64,000 nucleotides of DNA from DAIPXZ01 sp036782995 (GTDB taxonomy: Bacteria > Bacillota > Clostridia > Saccharofermentanales > Saccharofermentanaceae), in assembly GCA_036782995.1 (NCBI GenBank), contig DAIPXZ010000001.1, positions 285,307 through 349,306 of the forward strand. The letters run 5' to 3'. The translations under genes and the position numbers were made by a program. The notes under the pieces were generated by a model. The model did not search any database, was not told where the DNA came from, and saw nothing but the letters and a program-made list of their open reading frames with translations. This document shows, piece by piece, positions 35,576 to 45,412 of the stretch (its first letter is position 1; each line of letters begins with the position of its first letter).

Positions 35576-36499
35576 TCAGCCGAAGCTGACGCGATTGCGG
35601 CCCTGCTGTTTACTTTCGTACATCATCTGGTCAGCCCGTTTAATGACCGCATCAATCGTGTCGTCTTTCCGAGCCATTGTAACACCGATGGAAACGGTGA
35701 CCTGAAGCGTCTTTCCGTCATGGACGACGCCGGTGTTTTGCATAACGGTACGAATGGCGTCAGCGACGACCATCATGTTTTGTGAATTTGTGCCAACTAA
35801 GACAACTATGAACTCTTCTCCGCCAAATCGCGCGAAAAGGTCCGTCTCACGGATCATCATCTCGCCGGAGGAAGCCACCAGTTTTAGGACTTCATCTCCA
35901 AGATCATGACCATAAGTATCATTGAATTCCTTAAAGTGATCGATATCGAGCATCATGACGCCGTAAGGAACACCGCGCTCCACAAACTCGCCGTGACGAG
36001 CTTTCAGAAACTTATCAAGGTAACGGCGATTCGGGACTCGTGTAAGACGATCCGTATATGCCAGCTCGCGATAATGTTTGGCCTGCTTTAAAATGGCCTG
36101 GCGGTTACTAAAATCCACGAAGACCTCAAGCACGCCCACGATGCGCGTGTATTTCTTAATGGGAATGGTACGGAGAAGCACAGGAATCTGGTGACCATCG
36201 CGATGAATGATGTTGACCTCATTCTCGCGCATTTTGCCGTCAAGCATAGCACCACGAATCGTAGAACGGTCACCATTTAATGCCATACCCTCTATGGTCA
36301 CAGGGTGCAGGATGCTTTCCGTTGATACACGGCCGATGACTTCGTCCGCGCGAATACCCGTGATATTCTCTGCACTGTTATTCCAATAGGTAACCGTATA
36401 ATTGCGGTCAACAAAATAGATACCTTCGATTGTATCGTTTAGCATCAAGCGGCAAAGCTCCGTCGGGTCGATGGCGCTGTTGTCTACTGAATTTGTCAT
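35576..36499 (-). CDS. PAS-GGDEF diguanylate cyclase
   Basis: 307-aa soluble sensor making c-di-GMP. PAS domain about residues 15-125 (GIYFVDRNYTVTYWNNSAENITG...VSTESILHPV). Linker coil, then GGDEF with active site FGGEEF and DIDHFKEFNDTYGHDLGD. An inhibitory RxxD motif is not obvious just before it. Start placed at ATG 36499 (AAAAGGA close upstream); an in-frame TTG at 36529 is possible. The PAS ligand is unknown. Confidence 0.92.
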   Translation of the reverse strand: MTNSVDNSAIDPTELCRLMLNDTIEGIYFVDRNYTVTYWNNSAENITGIRADEVIGRVSTESILHPVTIEGMALNGDRSTIRGAMLDGKMRENEVNIIHRDGHQIPVLLRTIPIKKYTRIVGVLEVFVDFSNRQAILKQAKHYRELAYTDRLTRVPNRRYLDKFLKARHGEFVERGVPYGVMMLDIDHFKEFNDTYGHDLGDEVLKLVASSGEMMIRETDLFARFGGEEFIVVLVGTNSQNMMVVADAIRTVMQNTGVVHDGKTLQVTVSIGVTMARKDDTIDAVIKRADQMMYESKQQGRNRVSFG

Positions 36500-36730
36500 A
36501 AATCCTTTTGCCACAGTTATTGTCCTCAATTATGTCCTCGCTAACCTTCGTCATTGTATCAAGTTAAATGACAAAATGCGATAGACGGGATAACAAACTT
36601 TTCCGATAATTCTATCAATATATACGAACGAATTTGCGACGAGGAGAAGAAAACCTTACAGTATGCATAAAAGCTCCCAAAACATTTTTTTCCTTTGAGA
36701 CCTCTTTGCTTGTTAGTCACCCCCTTTTCG

Positions 36731-36739
36731 TGGTACAAT
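36731..36739 (+). promoter_or_regulatory. Extended -10 promoter of nadABC
   Basis: TGGTACAAT: an extended -10 (TGn) plus TACAAT at 36734-36739, about 35 nt before the nadA start. The -35 (TGTTAG) is weak, as usual with an extended -10. Confidence 0.5.
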
Positions 36740-36774
36740 TTCCACAATCTACCGAGTAATCGAGGTGTTTGCCA

Positions 36775-37683
36775 TTGGGAAGTATAATAGATGATATTTC
36801 CACCGCCAAAAAGAATGCCGATGCCATAATTCTTGCCCACCTTTATGTGGACGGAGAAGTACAGGATATCGCTGATTATTGCGGTGATTCCTATTATTTG
36901 AGCCAAATGGCTGAGAAATCACCTTGCAAGACGATTTTGTTTTGCGGTGTTCGCTTTATGGCAGAGAGTGCCAAGATTTTAAGCCCCGAAAAGACCGTCC
37001 TCATGGCAGATACTTCTGCTGATTGTCCGATGGCACACATGGTTTCCGAAGAACAAATTCGCGAGATGCGAAAAGCCCACGACGACCTTTGCGTCGTTTG
37101 CTATATCAATTCCACAACGGAAGTGAAGGCCTTATCGGACGTATGTGTCACATCTTCGAACGCGAAGACTGTGATCTCGAAAATCCAAAACAAGAACATT
37201 CTTTTTATACCAGACAAGAACCTCGGAAGCTTTTTGGCACCATCTTTTCCGGATAAGAATTTTTACTACGTGGACGGTTGCTGCCCGATTCATGACAAAA
37301 TGAATATGAACGACATTTTGAATCTGAAGGCGAGACACCCGAGTGCGAGAATTGCTACGCATCCGGAATGTCCTGCATCGATTGTCGCCATTTCCGATTA
37401 TGTCGGCAGTACAACTGGCATTCTTAAATATGCTCATGAATGTCCATCCAAAGAACTAATTATTTGTACAGAAATCGGTGTTCGGCATCGTCTCCTTCGC
37501 GAGAATCCAGACAAGGTCTTTTTCTTCCCGACCACGAACCCGATTTGTAATGACATGAAAAAGATCAATCTGGAAAACGTTCTATACGCATTAATTCATC
37601 AGGATGATCCGATTGAGGTTCCCGAAGAGATTCGCCTCCGTGCAAAAGGTTGCCTTGAAAAGATGCATCAATTGGGAGGCTAA
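36775..37683 (+). CDS. nadA: Quinolinate synthase NadA
   Basis: 302-aa [4Fe-4S] enzyme condensing iminoaspartate with dihydroxyacetone phosphate to quinolinate. Cluster cysteines lie in FCGVRFMAES, in HPECP and in NPICNDM. Typical stretches are HLYVDGEVQDIADYCGDSYYLS and GSTTGILKYA. No ATG is available: a TTG at 36775 lies 7 nt after GAGGTG and is preferred over the TTG at 36769. First gene of nadA-nadB-nadC, the complete quinolinate route to NAD. Confidence 0.95.
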   Translation: MGSIIDDISTAKKNADAIILAHLYVDGEVQDIADYCGDSYYLSQMAEKSPCKTILFCGVRFMAESAKILSPEKTVLMADTSADCPMAHMVSEEQIREMRKAHDDLCVVCYINSTTEVKALSDVCVTSSNAKTVISKIQNKNILFIPDKNLGSFLAPSFPDKNFYYVDGCCPIHDKMNMNDILNLKARHPSARIATHPECPASIVAISDYVGSTTGILKYAHECPSKELIICTEIGVRHRLLRENPDKVFFFPTTNPICNDMKKINLENVLYALIHQDDPIEVPEEIRLRAKGCLEKMHQLGG

Positions 37684-37687
37684 GAAT

Positions 37688-38995
37688 ATGTCTGAATCAG
37701 TAAAAAGTGTTGACGTTGTCATTGTCGGAACCGGAGCCGCCGGTCTTTTCTGTGCGCTGCATTTGCCGGACACCTTAAGTATTCACATGATTACCAAAGA
37801 CACGCTCGAAAACAGTGCGTCTTATCTTGCGCAGGGCGGTATTGCGGCTTTACGTAGCAAGGAAGATTATGAGGATTACTTTGAAGATACACTCCGTGCC
37901 GGGCATTACGAGAACTCGCGTAAGGCCGTCGACACGATGATTCGTCAATCTCCGGTCATCATCCGTGAATTGCTCGACTATCAAGTTGATTTTGATAAGA
38001 CAGCTGAAGGCCTTGCTTATACAAAAGAAGGTGGCCATTCACAATCAAGAATTCTCCATCATGACGATATTACCGGACAGGAGATTACCACGAAACTGCT
38101 CAAAATCGTCCGCGAGAAAGAGAATATCTGTCTGGAAGAGCATACAACAATGATTGATATCATTTGCGAAAAGAACACATGTCGCGGTATCGTGACGATG
38201 AATACTGACGGTGATTTCAAGGCAGTATTCGGCAAGAGTGTCGTTCTCGCAACCGGAGGTATTGGTGGTCTTTTCAAGCACTCGACCGCATTCCGCCACA
38301 TCACGGGCGATGCATTGGCGATCGCTTTGAAGCACAATGTTCTTTTAAAGGACATCAACTACATTCAGATTCACCCGACGGCGTTTTATTCCGAAAAGCC
38401 GGGAAGAAGCTTCCTGATTTCCGAAGCCGTTCGTGGGGAAGGCGGTATCCTTCTCAATAAGAATATGGAACGCTTTACAGACGAATTGCAGCCGCGCGAC
38501 GTGGTTTCAGCTGCGATTCGCAAGCAAATGGCCATTGACGGACGCGGTTTTGTATGGCTTTCCGTCACACATTTGGATCCTGAGCTTATCAAGAGCCGTT
38601 TCCCGAATATTCTCAACCACTGCAAAGAAGAGGGTTACGATATCTTAAAAGAACCATTCCCGGTTACACCGGCGCAACATTATTTCATGGGCGGCATTGA
38701 GGTCGATCTTACAGGTCATACTTCCATGGATAATCTTTATGCCATCGGCGAGACCAGCTGCACTGGTGTTCACGGCAAGAACCGTCTCGGCAGTAATTCT
38801 TTGCTGGAGAGCCTAGTATTTGCCAGTCGTTCGGCATCCGATATTTCAGATACGATTCCTTACGAACCGACCATTACAATGCCGATGGATTTCGAACAGT
38901 ATAGGGGGCGCGACTTTTCAAAAGAATATCGCGAAATCGTTCTCGAAGAAATAAAGAGAAGGGATAAAGACTTCTATGAGCAATGGTGTAAATAA
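37688..38995 (+). CDS. nadB: L-aspartate oxidase NadB
   Basis: 435-aa FAD enzyme making iminoaspartate for NadA. ATG 37688 has GGGAGG 8 nt upstream, inside the nadA 3' end. FAD motif VIVGTGAAGLFCALHL; active-site stretch SYLAQGGIAA; GHSQSRILHHDDITG; HPTAF; and the arginine-containing GVHGKNRLGSNSLLESLVF. The C-terminal helical domain is short compared with the usual 500-540 aa, as in several anaerobes that use fumarate as acceptor. Confidence 0.95.
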   Translation: MSESVKSVDVVIVGTGAAGLFCALHLPDTLSIHMITKDTLENSASYLAQGGIAALRSKEDYEDYFEDTLRAGHYENSRKAVDTMIRQSPVIIRELLDYQVDFDKTAEGLAYTKEGGHSQSRILHHDDITGQEITTKLLKIVREKENICLEEHTTMIDIICEKNTCRGIVTMNTDGDFKAVFGKSVVLATGGIGGLFKHSTAFRHITGDALAIALKHNVLLKDINYIQIHPTAFYSEKPGRSFLISEAVRGEGGILLNKNMERFTDELQPRDVVSAAIRKQMAIDGRGFVWLSVTHLDPELIKSRFPNILNHCKEEGYDILKEPFPVTPAQHYFMGGIEVDLTGHTSMDNLYAIGETSCTGVHGKNRLGSNSLLESLVFASRSASDISDTIPYEPTITMPMDFEQYRGRDFSKEYREIVLEEIKRRDKDFYEQWCK

Positions 38996-39833
38996 TATCG
39001 TTTTGTGGGATGAATACATTTTGCATGCACTTCGCGAGGATATTACGAGCGAGGATGTTTCGACAGAATCCGTTATGCGTGAGCCCTTTATGGCGGAAGT
39101 CGACTTGATTGCGAAGCAAGATGGTATTTTATGCGGTTTAGTGGTTTTCACACGCGTTTTCGAGATGCTTTGTGACAATTCTTCATTTTCGACAACTTTC
39201 AAAGACGGCGACTCTGTTACGAAGGGTACTTTAATCGGTAAGCTCCGCGGAGACGGGAAGGCACTTCTTTCCGGTGAACGCACGGCTTTGAATTTCTTAC
39301 AAAGAATGAGCGGCATTGCGACAATGACAAACGATATGGTCAAGGAGCTTCAGGGCTATAATACGAAGCTTTTGGACACACGAAAGACGACACCAAATAT
39401 GCGTCCTTTTGAAAAGTATGCAGTCCGCATCGGCGGCGGTACGAATCATCGTTATAACCTTTCCGACGGTGTTCTCCTGAAGGACAATCACATCGGAGCG
39501 GCGGGTAGTGTAACAAATGCCGTAAAAATGGCAAAGGAGTACGCGCCTTTTGTCCGCAAGATTGAGGTCGAGGTGGAATCGCTTGAAATGCTCGATGAAG
39601 CATTGGCGGCTGGCGCTGACATTATCATGCTTGACAATATGACCGACGAGATGACGCGCGAAGCGGTTTCTCGCGCCAAGGGAAAAGCCGAGCTCGAAGC
39701 CTCCGGAAACATGTCAAAAGAACGCCTTCGTGCTTTGGCCGAGATTGGCGTGGACTTTATTTCCTGTGGTGCGCTTACACACTCTGCACCGATTATCGAT
39801 TTTTCAATGAAGAATCTGCATCCCATCAACTAA
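38976..39833 (+). CDS. nadC: Nicotinate-nucleotide pyrophosphorylase NadC
   Basis: 285-aa phosphoribosyltransferase decarboxylating quinolinate to nicotinate mononucleotide. Motifs REDITSEDVSTES, GERTALNFLQRMSGIAT, DTRKTTPNMRPFEKYAVRIGGGTNHR and LKDNHIG; PRPP site IIMLDNM and EASGNM. It overlaps nadB by 20 bp, showing tight coupling of the three genes. Confidence 0.96.
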   Translation: MSNGVNNIVLWDEYILHALREDITSEDVSTESVMREPFMAEVDLIAKQDGILCGLVVFTRVFEMLCDNSSFSTTFKDGDSVTKGTLIGKLRGDGKALLSGERTALNFLQRMSGIATMTNDMVKELQGYNTKLLDTRKTTPNMRPFEKYAVRIGGGTNHRYNLSDGVLLKDNHIGAAGSVTNAVKMAKEYAPFVRKIEVEVESLEMLDEALAAGADIIMLDNMTDEMTREAVSRAKGKAELEASGNMSKERLRALAEIGVDFISCGALTHSAPIIDFSMKNLHPIN

Positions 39834-39984
39834 GCAGCTGTTACTGTACTTCATTACGTGAGTAGCGACCTTTCATGATGTCTTTTTCTCCACTTCTTCG
39901 TTGAGAACACTAATCTTTACAGAATAGACAAATTTTCGCGATATTTAGTACGGTTTTCCACTTTTATCCACTCGCAAATTTTTG

Positions 39985-39990
39985 TATAAT
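39985..39990 (+). promoter_or_regulatory. -10 box for the diguanylate cyclase-maf operon
   Basis: TATAAT 35 nt before the start at 40025. The -35 (TTTTAT) is weak. The rest of 39834-40024 shows nothing notable. Confidence 0.4.
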
Positions 39991-40024
39991 AAATTTATCT
40001 TTATCAAAGATGGGGGATTCGCCT

Positions 40025-41125
40025 ATGATTCTCAACAAACGACTGAATAAAACTTTACTTCCGGAAGATCGAGATGCATATTTCTTTCGCATGCACGAAT
40101 TTAAGAATATGCGAATCTTTCTTTTGTTTGTTTCTGTCCTTTATTTGGTTTTTTTCTTTTCCGACATTTTTCTCATGGATATAACTTCCAAGACTTTCCT
40201 TTTACCCTCGTTACGAATAGCTTTCTCGGCCATGCTTTTCCTGTATGGTTTATTTTTCAATCGGGTTTCGTCATTTCGTGCGTATCAACTGATTGTTTTT
40301 TTGATGGATTTGACTGGGGTCGCTATTTTCTTCACGGCTATGTGGGAATATCAAAACCCGAATTACCTTATTCAATCCATGGGCATGATGCTATTGGCTG
40401 TGGTTTTTTTCATGGTTCCCGGGGTTTTTCTTTATTCAGTACTCGTTTCATTTATTGCACTCGTGATGTTTTTTGTGTCCACATTGCTGATTTTCAACGA
40501 TGCTCCGCTCTCATCAAAGCTTGCCGGCATCACATATTGCATCATCACTGATGCCCTTTGTGCTTTCTATTCGAAGCGCCTCGAAAATCACCGTATCTCG
40601 AAATTCTATACTGATCTCGAACAGACCGTGCTCTTGAAAGTTGACCCTTTAACACACGCGATTAACCGCGCACACACGGAGCAATACGGCGAACGTTATC
40701 TGACGGAATGTATTGCGAACAAGAAATCTTTTTGCCTCGCTTTCGTCGATATCGACGGATTGAAGATTATCAATGACACTTATGGACATGCCACGGCCGA
40801 TACGGTGCTTATCGATTTCGTTGAGATATTACAGAAAGAAATCGGAGAAGTAAATTGTGTTGGAAGATGGGGTGGCGACGAATTTCTATTGCTTTTCCCT
40901 GAAAAGACTGAAGAGGAATGTTTAGCGCAATTACATCGCACCATGAACGCCATTAGATCACATCAATTTCAAAAGAACATTGCCGTAACAGCCAGCGTCG
41001 GTCTCGTCACACGCACGAGCGAAGAGCGCTTGTTCGATTTGGTACGTCTTGCCGATACTTTGATGTATCAGGCGAAGAGTGAAGGAAGAAATCGTATTGT
41101 CACGATGAATGGTCCCGTAGTATGA
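40025..41125 (+). CDS. Membrane GGDEF diguanylate cyclase
   Basis: 366-aa protein with about six N-terminal membrane helices (residues 30-190), then a GGDEF domain: DPLTHAINRAHTE, VDIDGLKIINDTYGHATAD, RWGGDEFLLLF, SVGLV and ADTLMYQAKSEGRNR. The active site is intact. ATG 40025 is chosen because GGGGGA lies 7 nt upstream; the ATG at 40010 is part of that leader. Third c-di-GMP synthase in the window. It overlaps maf by 4 bp. Confidence 0.92.
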   Translation: MILNKRLNKTLLPEDRDAYFFRMHEFKNMRIFLLFVSVLYLVFFFSDIFLMDITSKTFLLPSLRIAFSAMLFLYGLFFNRVSSFRAYQLIVFLMDLTGVAIFFTAMWEYQNPNYLIQSMGMMLLAVVFFMVPGVFLYSVLVSFIALVMFFVSTLLIFNDAPLSSKLAGITYCIITDALCAFYSKRLENHRISKFYTDLEQTVLLKVDPLTHAINRAHTEQYGERYLTECIANKKSFCLAFVDIDGLKIINDTYGHATADTVLIDFVEILQKEIGEVNCVGRWGGDEFLLLFPEKTEEECLAQLHRTMNAIRSHQFQKNIAVTASVGLVTRTSEERLFDLVRLADTLMYQAKSEGRNRIVTMNGPVV

Positions 41126-41739
41126 ATGATAAATCACACTTGATTCTCGCAAGCGCTTCACCGCGCCGCAGGGAGCTGCTTTCCCGCATGGGTTTTGATT
41201 ATGAAATACAAGTCGCCGATGTCGACGAGCGACAAATTCTACTCAACATTCAGAACGAATTGCACTATGAAGATTGCTTTTATTTAGCTGATGCTTCAAC
41301 GAAAGCATTGGCTTTACATAAGGCGGAAGCGGTTTTTCTATCCTATCCAGATGCAATAGTCATCGGAGCCGATACGATTGTCGCTACACCGACACGGATT
41401 CTAGGAAAGCCTGAAAATTCCGAAGATGCCATTCAAATGCTGCGAGAGCTTTCCGGCATGACGCATCGCGTGTATACTGGCGTATCCATTCAAAGTCGTT
41501 ATGGAAAAGAAACATTTTCTACATGTGCGGAAGTAACCTTCCATCCGCTGGATGCGACGCAAGAAGCACTCATCCTCGCCTATGTGAAATCCGGATCACC
41601 TCTTGATAAAGCGGGGGCATACGGTATTCAGGATATGGGCGGCCTCTTGATTGAATCGATAAAAGGAGATTATTACACCATCGTTGGTTTTCCTATGGCG
41701 ACTGTGTATCGCGAACTAATTAAGGTAATGAATCGATAA
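41122..41739 (+). CDS. maf: Maf family nucleoside triphosphate pyrophosphatase
   Basis: 205-aa house-cleaning pyrophosphatase. Diagnostic LILASASPRRRELLSRMG at the N-terminus, GADTIVA, the LGKPENSEDAIQMLRELSGMTHRVYTGV stretch, and DKAGAYGIQDMGG. It removes pyrophosphate from non-canonical or uridine/thymidine nucleotides. Its ATGA overlap with the cyclase gene gives coupled translation, an odd pairing of functions. Confidence 0.95.
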   Translation: MNDKSHLILASASPRRRELLSRMGFDYEIQVADVDERQILLNIQNELHYEDCFYLADASTKALALHKAEAVFLSYPDAIVIGADTIVATPTRILGKPENSEDAIQMLRELSGMTHRVYTGVSIQSRYGKETFSTCAEVTFHPLDATQEALILAYVKSGSPLDKAGAYGIQDMGGLLIESIKGDYYTIVGFPMATVYRELIKVMNR

Positions 41740-41785
41740 GAAAAACAATTCCACGCTTTATGGAATCCGTCTTTGGATTCATAAC

Positions 41786-42655
41786 TTAGATTTCTGTCTC
41801 CGCCTTCGCAACATACTCATCAATGATTTCATAAAGATGACGTCTGATGGGATCGAATGTAAATCCGGTACTTTCAGCCCGAGAAATATCTACGGTGTTG
41901 GTGTAGCAAGGATTGTATTCACCTTCGACTCCGACTTCTCGATAGAGCGCCTTTCGTCCGCTTTTCTTCTCAATATAAGAGATAACATCCATAATCGCAA
42001 TTTCACCTTTGCACGAAGCGTTCATAGGACCTATTTCATCACGTTCGCAAAGATAGCTTAAAAATTCGCCCGCTTGATGAGATTCGATAAATGAGAGCTT
42101 CACATCCGGGTTCGTGACATGAATGGGCTTCCCCTTCGTGATTGCATCAACATAGGTATAAAGACGACGAGTATAATCGTCCTTACCGATAACAATTGGG
42201 AAACGAACCGCGACAGCGGGTACCTCAAAATTCTGAAAAAGCACGCTCTCGCACAGCCGCTTCCCTTCCTCATATGTAAAATCATCACGACGACCCATCC
42301 GTACGAGATAGGAATATGCATCAAAATCTTCTTCCTTGTGGTTCTCACCCATACTGTATACCGCAGTTGAAGATGTGAAAACATATCGATTGGTTTGTAA
42401 TACATGCAAAAGATTCTCTGTGTCATATGGAGAATAGTTGATATTGTCGTATACGACATCAAATGATAGCCCTGTAAAGGTCTCTATCACGCTTTTCCGA
42501 TCGGTACGGTCGAAAATAATCCTCTCGACGCGATCTCCAAAGATGTCAGGAGTCAATCCGCGCGTAGCGATTGTAACCTCGTGATTTTTTGCCAACAATG
42601 CATTCACCAAATGAATGCCAAAATAGCGTGTACCACCGATTACTAGTATTCTCAT
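41786..42655 (-). CDS. NAD-dependent epimerase/dehydratase family protein
   Basis: 289-aa extended SDR. Start ATG 42655 has AGGAGG 7 nt upstream; the longer frame is leader. Rossmann motif VIGGTRYFGIHLV, TSSTAVYS and YEEGK (YxxxK). Similar in type to the protein at 13124 and to RNA-binding-like/UDP-sugar epimerases; the substrate is unknown. It is monocistronic and convergent with maf. Confidence 0.83.
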   Translation of the reverse strand: MRILVIGGTRYFGIHLVNALLAKNHEVTIATRGLTPDIFGDRVERIIFDRTDRKSVIETFTGLSFDVVYDNINYSPYDTENLLHVLQTNRYVFTSSTAVYSMGENHKEEDFDAYSYLVRMGRRDDFTYEEGKRLCESVLFQNFEVPAVAVRFPIVIGKDDYTRRLYTYVDAITKGKPIHVTNPDVKLSFIESHQAGEFLSYLCERDEIGPMNASCKGEIAIMDVISYIEKKSGRKALYREVGVEGEYNPCYTNTVDISRAESTGFTFDPIRRHLYEIIDEYVAKAETEI

Positions 42656-42822
42656 GAAGTTACCTCCTGCTATTTTTCGAATCCGCAATTTTTCCTTCTA
42701 CTTATCAAAATTATCACACATTTGCGAACCACTCAATAGTTTTTACCGGTATATTTTCGAAACATCAGTATTGTCTACTCATATTCACACAACAAAAGAA
42801 CAATGCTCTCTTCTTTCTCTTC

Positions 42823-42831
42823 TGCTATAAT
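42823..42831 (+). promoter_or_regulatory. Extended -10 promoter of the larA-like operon
   Basis: TGCTATAAT (TGn plus perfect TATAAT at 42826-42831), about 35 nt before the start. Confidence 0.5.
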
Positions 42832-42866
42832 AAGTAAAATATTGTAGTCACGATGGGAGATAGTCC

Positions 42867-44120
42867 ATGAATATTTCTTTTGGTTTCGGTAAAGAAAAAG
42901 TCGACGTCACACTTCCTGACGAGAAGGTCTCGGCGGTTTTACGCCCCAATCAGGCAAAAATCGATTTGCGTGGTGAAGCGGAGGTCGCCCGCTCGATGAA
43001 GAAGCCCATCGGTTCTGAGCGTCTCTCGAAAATTGTGAAGCCAGGAGAGAAAATCGTAATTATCACCAGTGATATCACACGACCGATTCCGAGTTACAAG
43101 GTATTGCCTTCCGTATTAGAAGAATTGGCCATTGCCGGTATTCCAGACGAAGATATCACCATCGTGTTCGCCCTCGGAAGTCATGGTGGCCATACTGAAG
43201 AACGTATGCGCTATATGGTCGGAGACGCGATTTACGAGAGAATTCATTGTGTCGACTCCGACATGAACGATTATATCCATCTCGGCACCACAGCTCACGG
43301 TACTCCCGTTGATATTTTCACTCCTGTCGCAAAGGCCGATCGTAAAATCTGTCTTGGAAATATTGAATATCACTATTTTGCCGGATACAGCGGTGGCGCT
43401 AAGGCCATCATGCCGGGTGTTTCTACACGTGCAGCCATTCAATCCAACCACAGCGCCATGGTTCGCCCCGAGGCGTGTGCAGGTCGCCTAGAAGGAAATC
43501 CTGTACGTGAGGATATCGAAGAGAGCGGCCGCATTCTCGGTATCGACTATATCGTAAATGTCGTTCTCGACGAAAAGAAAGAAATCATTCGTTGTTTCTC
43601 TGGCGACTCGGTAAAAGCCCATCGAGCCGGATGTGATTTTCTTGATTCCTTCTACAAGATTGAAGTGAACGAAAAAGCCGACATCGTGATTGTCAGCGCA
43701 GGTGGATTCCCAAAAGACATCAATATGTATCAAGCACAAAAGGCACTCGATAATGCGCGTCATGCCGTCAAGAAAGGGGGCATCATCGTATGGATTGCTT
43801 CCTGCTTGGAAGGCCTCGGTGAACGGCATTTTGAAGAATGGATGACGGGACATGAGAAAGCCTCCGATATGATTTCACATATCCGTGAAGAATTTATCTT
43901 AGGCGGCCACAAAGCCGCCGCCATAGCGATGGTACTCGAAAATGCCCGCATTTTCCTCGTTTCTGATCTCGAACCGGACTTCGTCTCGTCGGTTTTCCTT
44001 GAGCCGTATCACGATATTCAGGAAGCCATTGATGCCGCTATCGCCGCATCTCCTGCCGATGCTCAAATCATCGCTATGCCATACGGCGGATCAACACTTC
44101 CTAAGGTTCTTCACCCATGA
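42867..44120 (+). CDS. LarA family nickel-pincer-dependent racemase/epimerase
   Basis: 417-aa protein of the lactate racemase LarA family, which uses a nickel-pincer nucleotide. All cofactor residues of the family can be matched: the His in FALGSHGGHTEE, the His in IEYHYFAGYSGG, the covalent Lys in SGGAKAIMPGV, and the His in QSNHSAM. No larB, larC or larE cofactor genes are in the window. The substrate may be lactate or another 2-hydroxyacid; family members differ. It overlaps the next gene by 4 bp, tying it to a condensation-fold protein. Confidence 0.88.
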   Translation: MNISFGFGKEKVDVTLPDEKVSAVLRPNQAKIDLRGEAEVARSMKKPIGSERLSKIVKPGEKIVIITSDITRPIPSYKVLPSVLEELAIAGIPDEDITIVFALGSHGGHTEERMRYMVGDAIYERIHCVDSDMNDYIHLGTTAHGTPVDIFTPVAKADRKICLGNIEYHYFAGYSGGAKAIMPGVSTRAAIQSNHSAMVRPEACAGRLEGNPVREDIEESGRILGIDYIVNVVLDEKKEIIRCFSGDSVKAHRAGCDFLDSFYKIEVNEKADIVIVSAGGFPKDINMYQAQKALDNARHAVKKGGIIVWIASCLEGLGERHFEEWMTGHEKASDMISHIREEFILGGHKAAAIAMVLENARIFLVSDLEPDFVSSVFLEPYHDIQEAIDAAIAASPADAQIIAMPYGGSTLPKVLHP

Positions 44121-45412
44121 ATATGACAAATGATCCAAAATGGTATCGCTTGGATAATACCGCCAATCTTTTCCCCGTAAATTCGACACCGACGTACAGC
44201 AACGTCTATCGAATCAGCGCGTATGTGAAAGACGACGTCGAGCCGAAGGAATTACAACAGGCATTGGCCGACACGTTGCCGCTCTTTTCGAGCTTTCGTG
44301 TACGATTGCGTCACGGATTGTTTTGGTATTATTTGGAAAATAATCCGTTGATTTGTCCCATTTACGAAGAACCGTCAACGCCTTGTACATATATTGAAAC
44401 GGCGCAGAATAATCATTTTCTTTTCCGTGTCATGTATTACAAAAATCGTATCAGTATTGAGACGTTTCACGTGATTTGCGACGGTTCAGCTTCCATAAAT
44501 TTCTTGAAGGAAATCGTGTGCCGCTATCTGACCTTGATCGCAGAAAGCAAATCTGCCGGTGGTCCTACGCAAGAGGCGGCGGCTTATATCCCTTCGTCAG
44601 TCGATGTACCTTCGAACCCGGAAGACAGTTATAAGAAATACTGTGCTAATTGCAAACCGCAATCCTATTCAACACAAAGAGCCTACTCCCTCAAGGGCTT
44701 GAAGCTCCCTTTGTATGCCAAAGGCGTCATTCATGGAATCCTATCCGCGCGGAAAATGATTGATTACTGTCATGCACATAATACGACCGTCACACAATAC
44801 TTGGCTGCTTCCATGTTACGGTGCATCTACGAAGAGGATTTTCATCATCAAGCCGGGAAGCTACCCGTAAATCTTTCGATTCCCGTCAATTTGCGCCCTT
44901 ATTTCCAATCAACAACGACGATGAATTTCTTTTCGCAATTCATGGCGGGTATGACTTTTGATTCGAGTGATATTACTTATGCCGATGTCGAAAAAGCTGT
45001 CAAAGAACAATTCGAAAAGGAATTGGTAAAGGAACGTTTTTCGGAGAAAATCGCATACAATACTTCTTTCGAGAACCGCTGGTATGTTCGCATTTTCCCG
45101 CTACCACTCAAGAATTTATGCCTAAAAATCAGCTTTCTCCGCGCGGCACGTGCGAACACGATGACACTCACAAATCTCGGAAAAATCACGGTGCCGGATG
45201 CTTTTCGAAACGATATACAGGGATTTGAAATTCTGATGAACACAACAGATAACGCTCCGCTGAAATGTACGGTATGCACATATGGCGATGACATGCGTAT
45301 CACCTTCATTTCGCGACTCCGTCAGCCCTATCTGCAGCAAGCATTCTTCAAAAAACTCATCGCCGACGGCTTTGACGTGTCAATCAATACGAATGGGGTG
45401 TTTTACGAATGA
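44117..45412 (+). CDS. Condensation-fold acyltransferase-like protein (alcohol acetyltransferase type)
   Basis: 431-aa protein of the CoA-dependent acyltransferase/condensation fold. Its active-site motif HVICDGSA (HxxxDG) lies near residue 118, and there is an ATYADV-like C-terminal half with LSIPVNLRP. It resembles clostridial proteins annotated as alcohol acetyltransferases that occur with a DUF6320 membrane protein; that gene follows here with a 4-bp overlap. Reaction unknown; a lipid or alcohol acceptor is a guess from the fold. Confidence 0.7.
   Translation: MNMTNDPKWYRLDNTANLFPVNSTPTYSNVYRISAYVKDDVEPKELQQALADTLPLFSSFRVRLRHGLFWYYLENNPLICPIYEEPSTPCTYIETAQNNHFLFRVMYYKNRISIETFHVICDGSASINFLKEIVCRYLTLIAESKSAGGPTQEAAAYIPSSVDVPSNPEDSYKKYCANCKPQSYSTQRAYSLKGLKLPLYAKGVIHGILSARKMIDYCHAHNTTVTQYLAASMLRCIYEEDFHHQAGKLPVNLSIPVNLRPYFQSTTTMNFFSQFMAGMTFDSSDITYADVEKAVKEQFEKELVKERFSEKIAYNTSFENRWYVRIFPLPLKNLCLKISFLRAARANTMTLTNLGKITVPDAFRNDIQGFEILMNTTDNAPLKCTVCTYGDDMRITFISRLRQPYLQQAFFKKLIADGFDVSINTNGVFYE

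Noticed and set aside
36559..36906. 115-codon minus-strand ORF across the nadA promoter
   Set aside because: Shadow of the nadA start region; no ribosome site or known domain.
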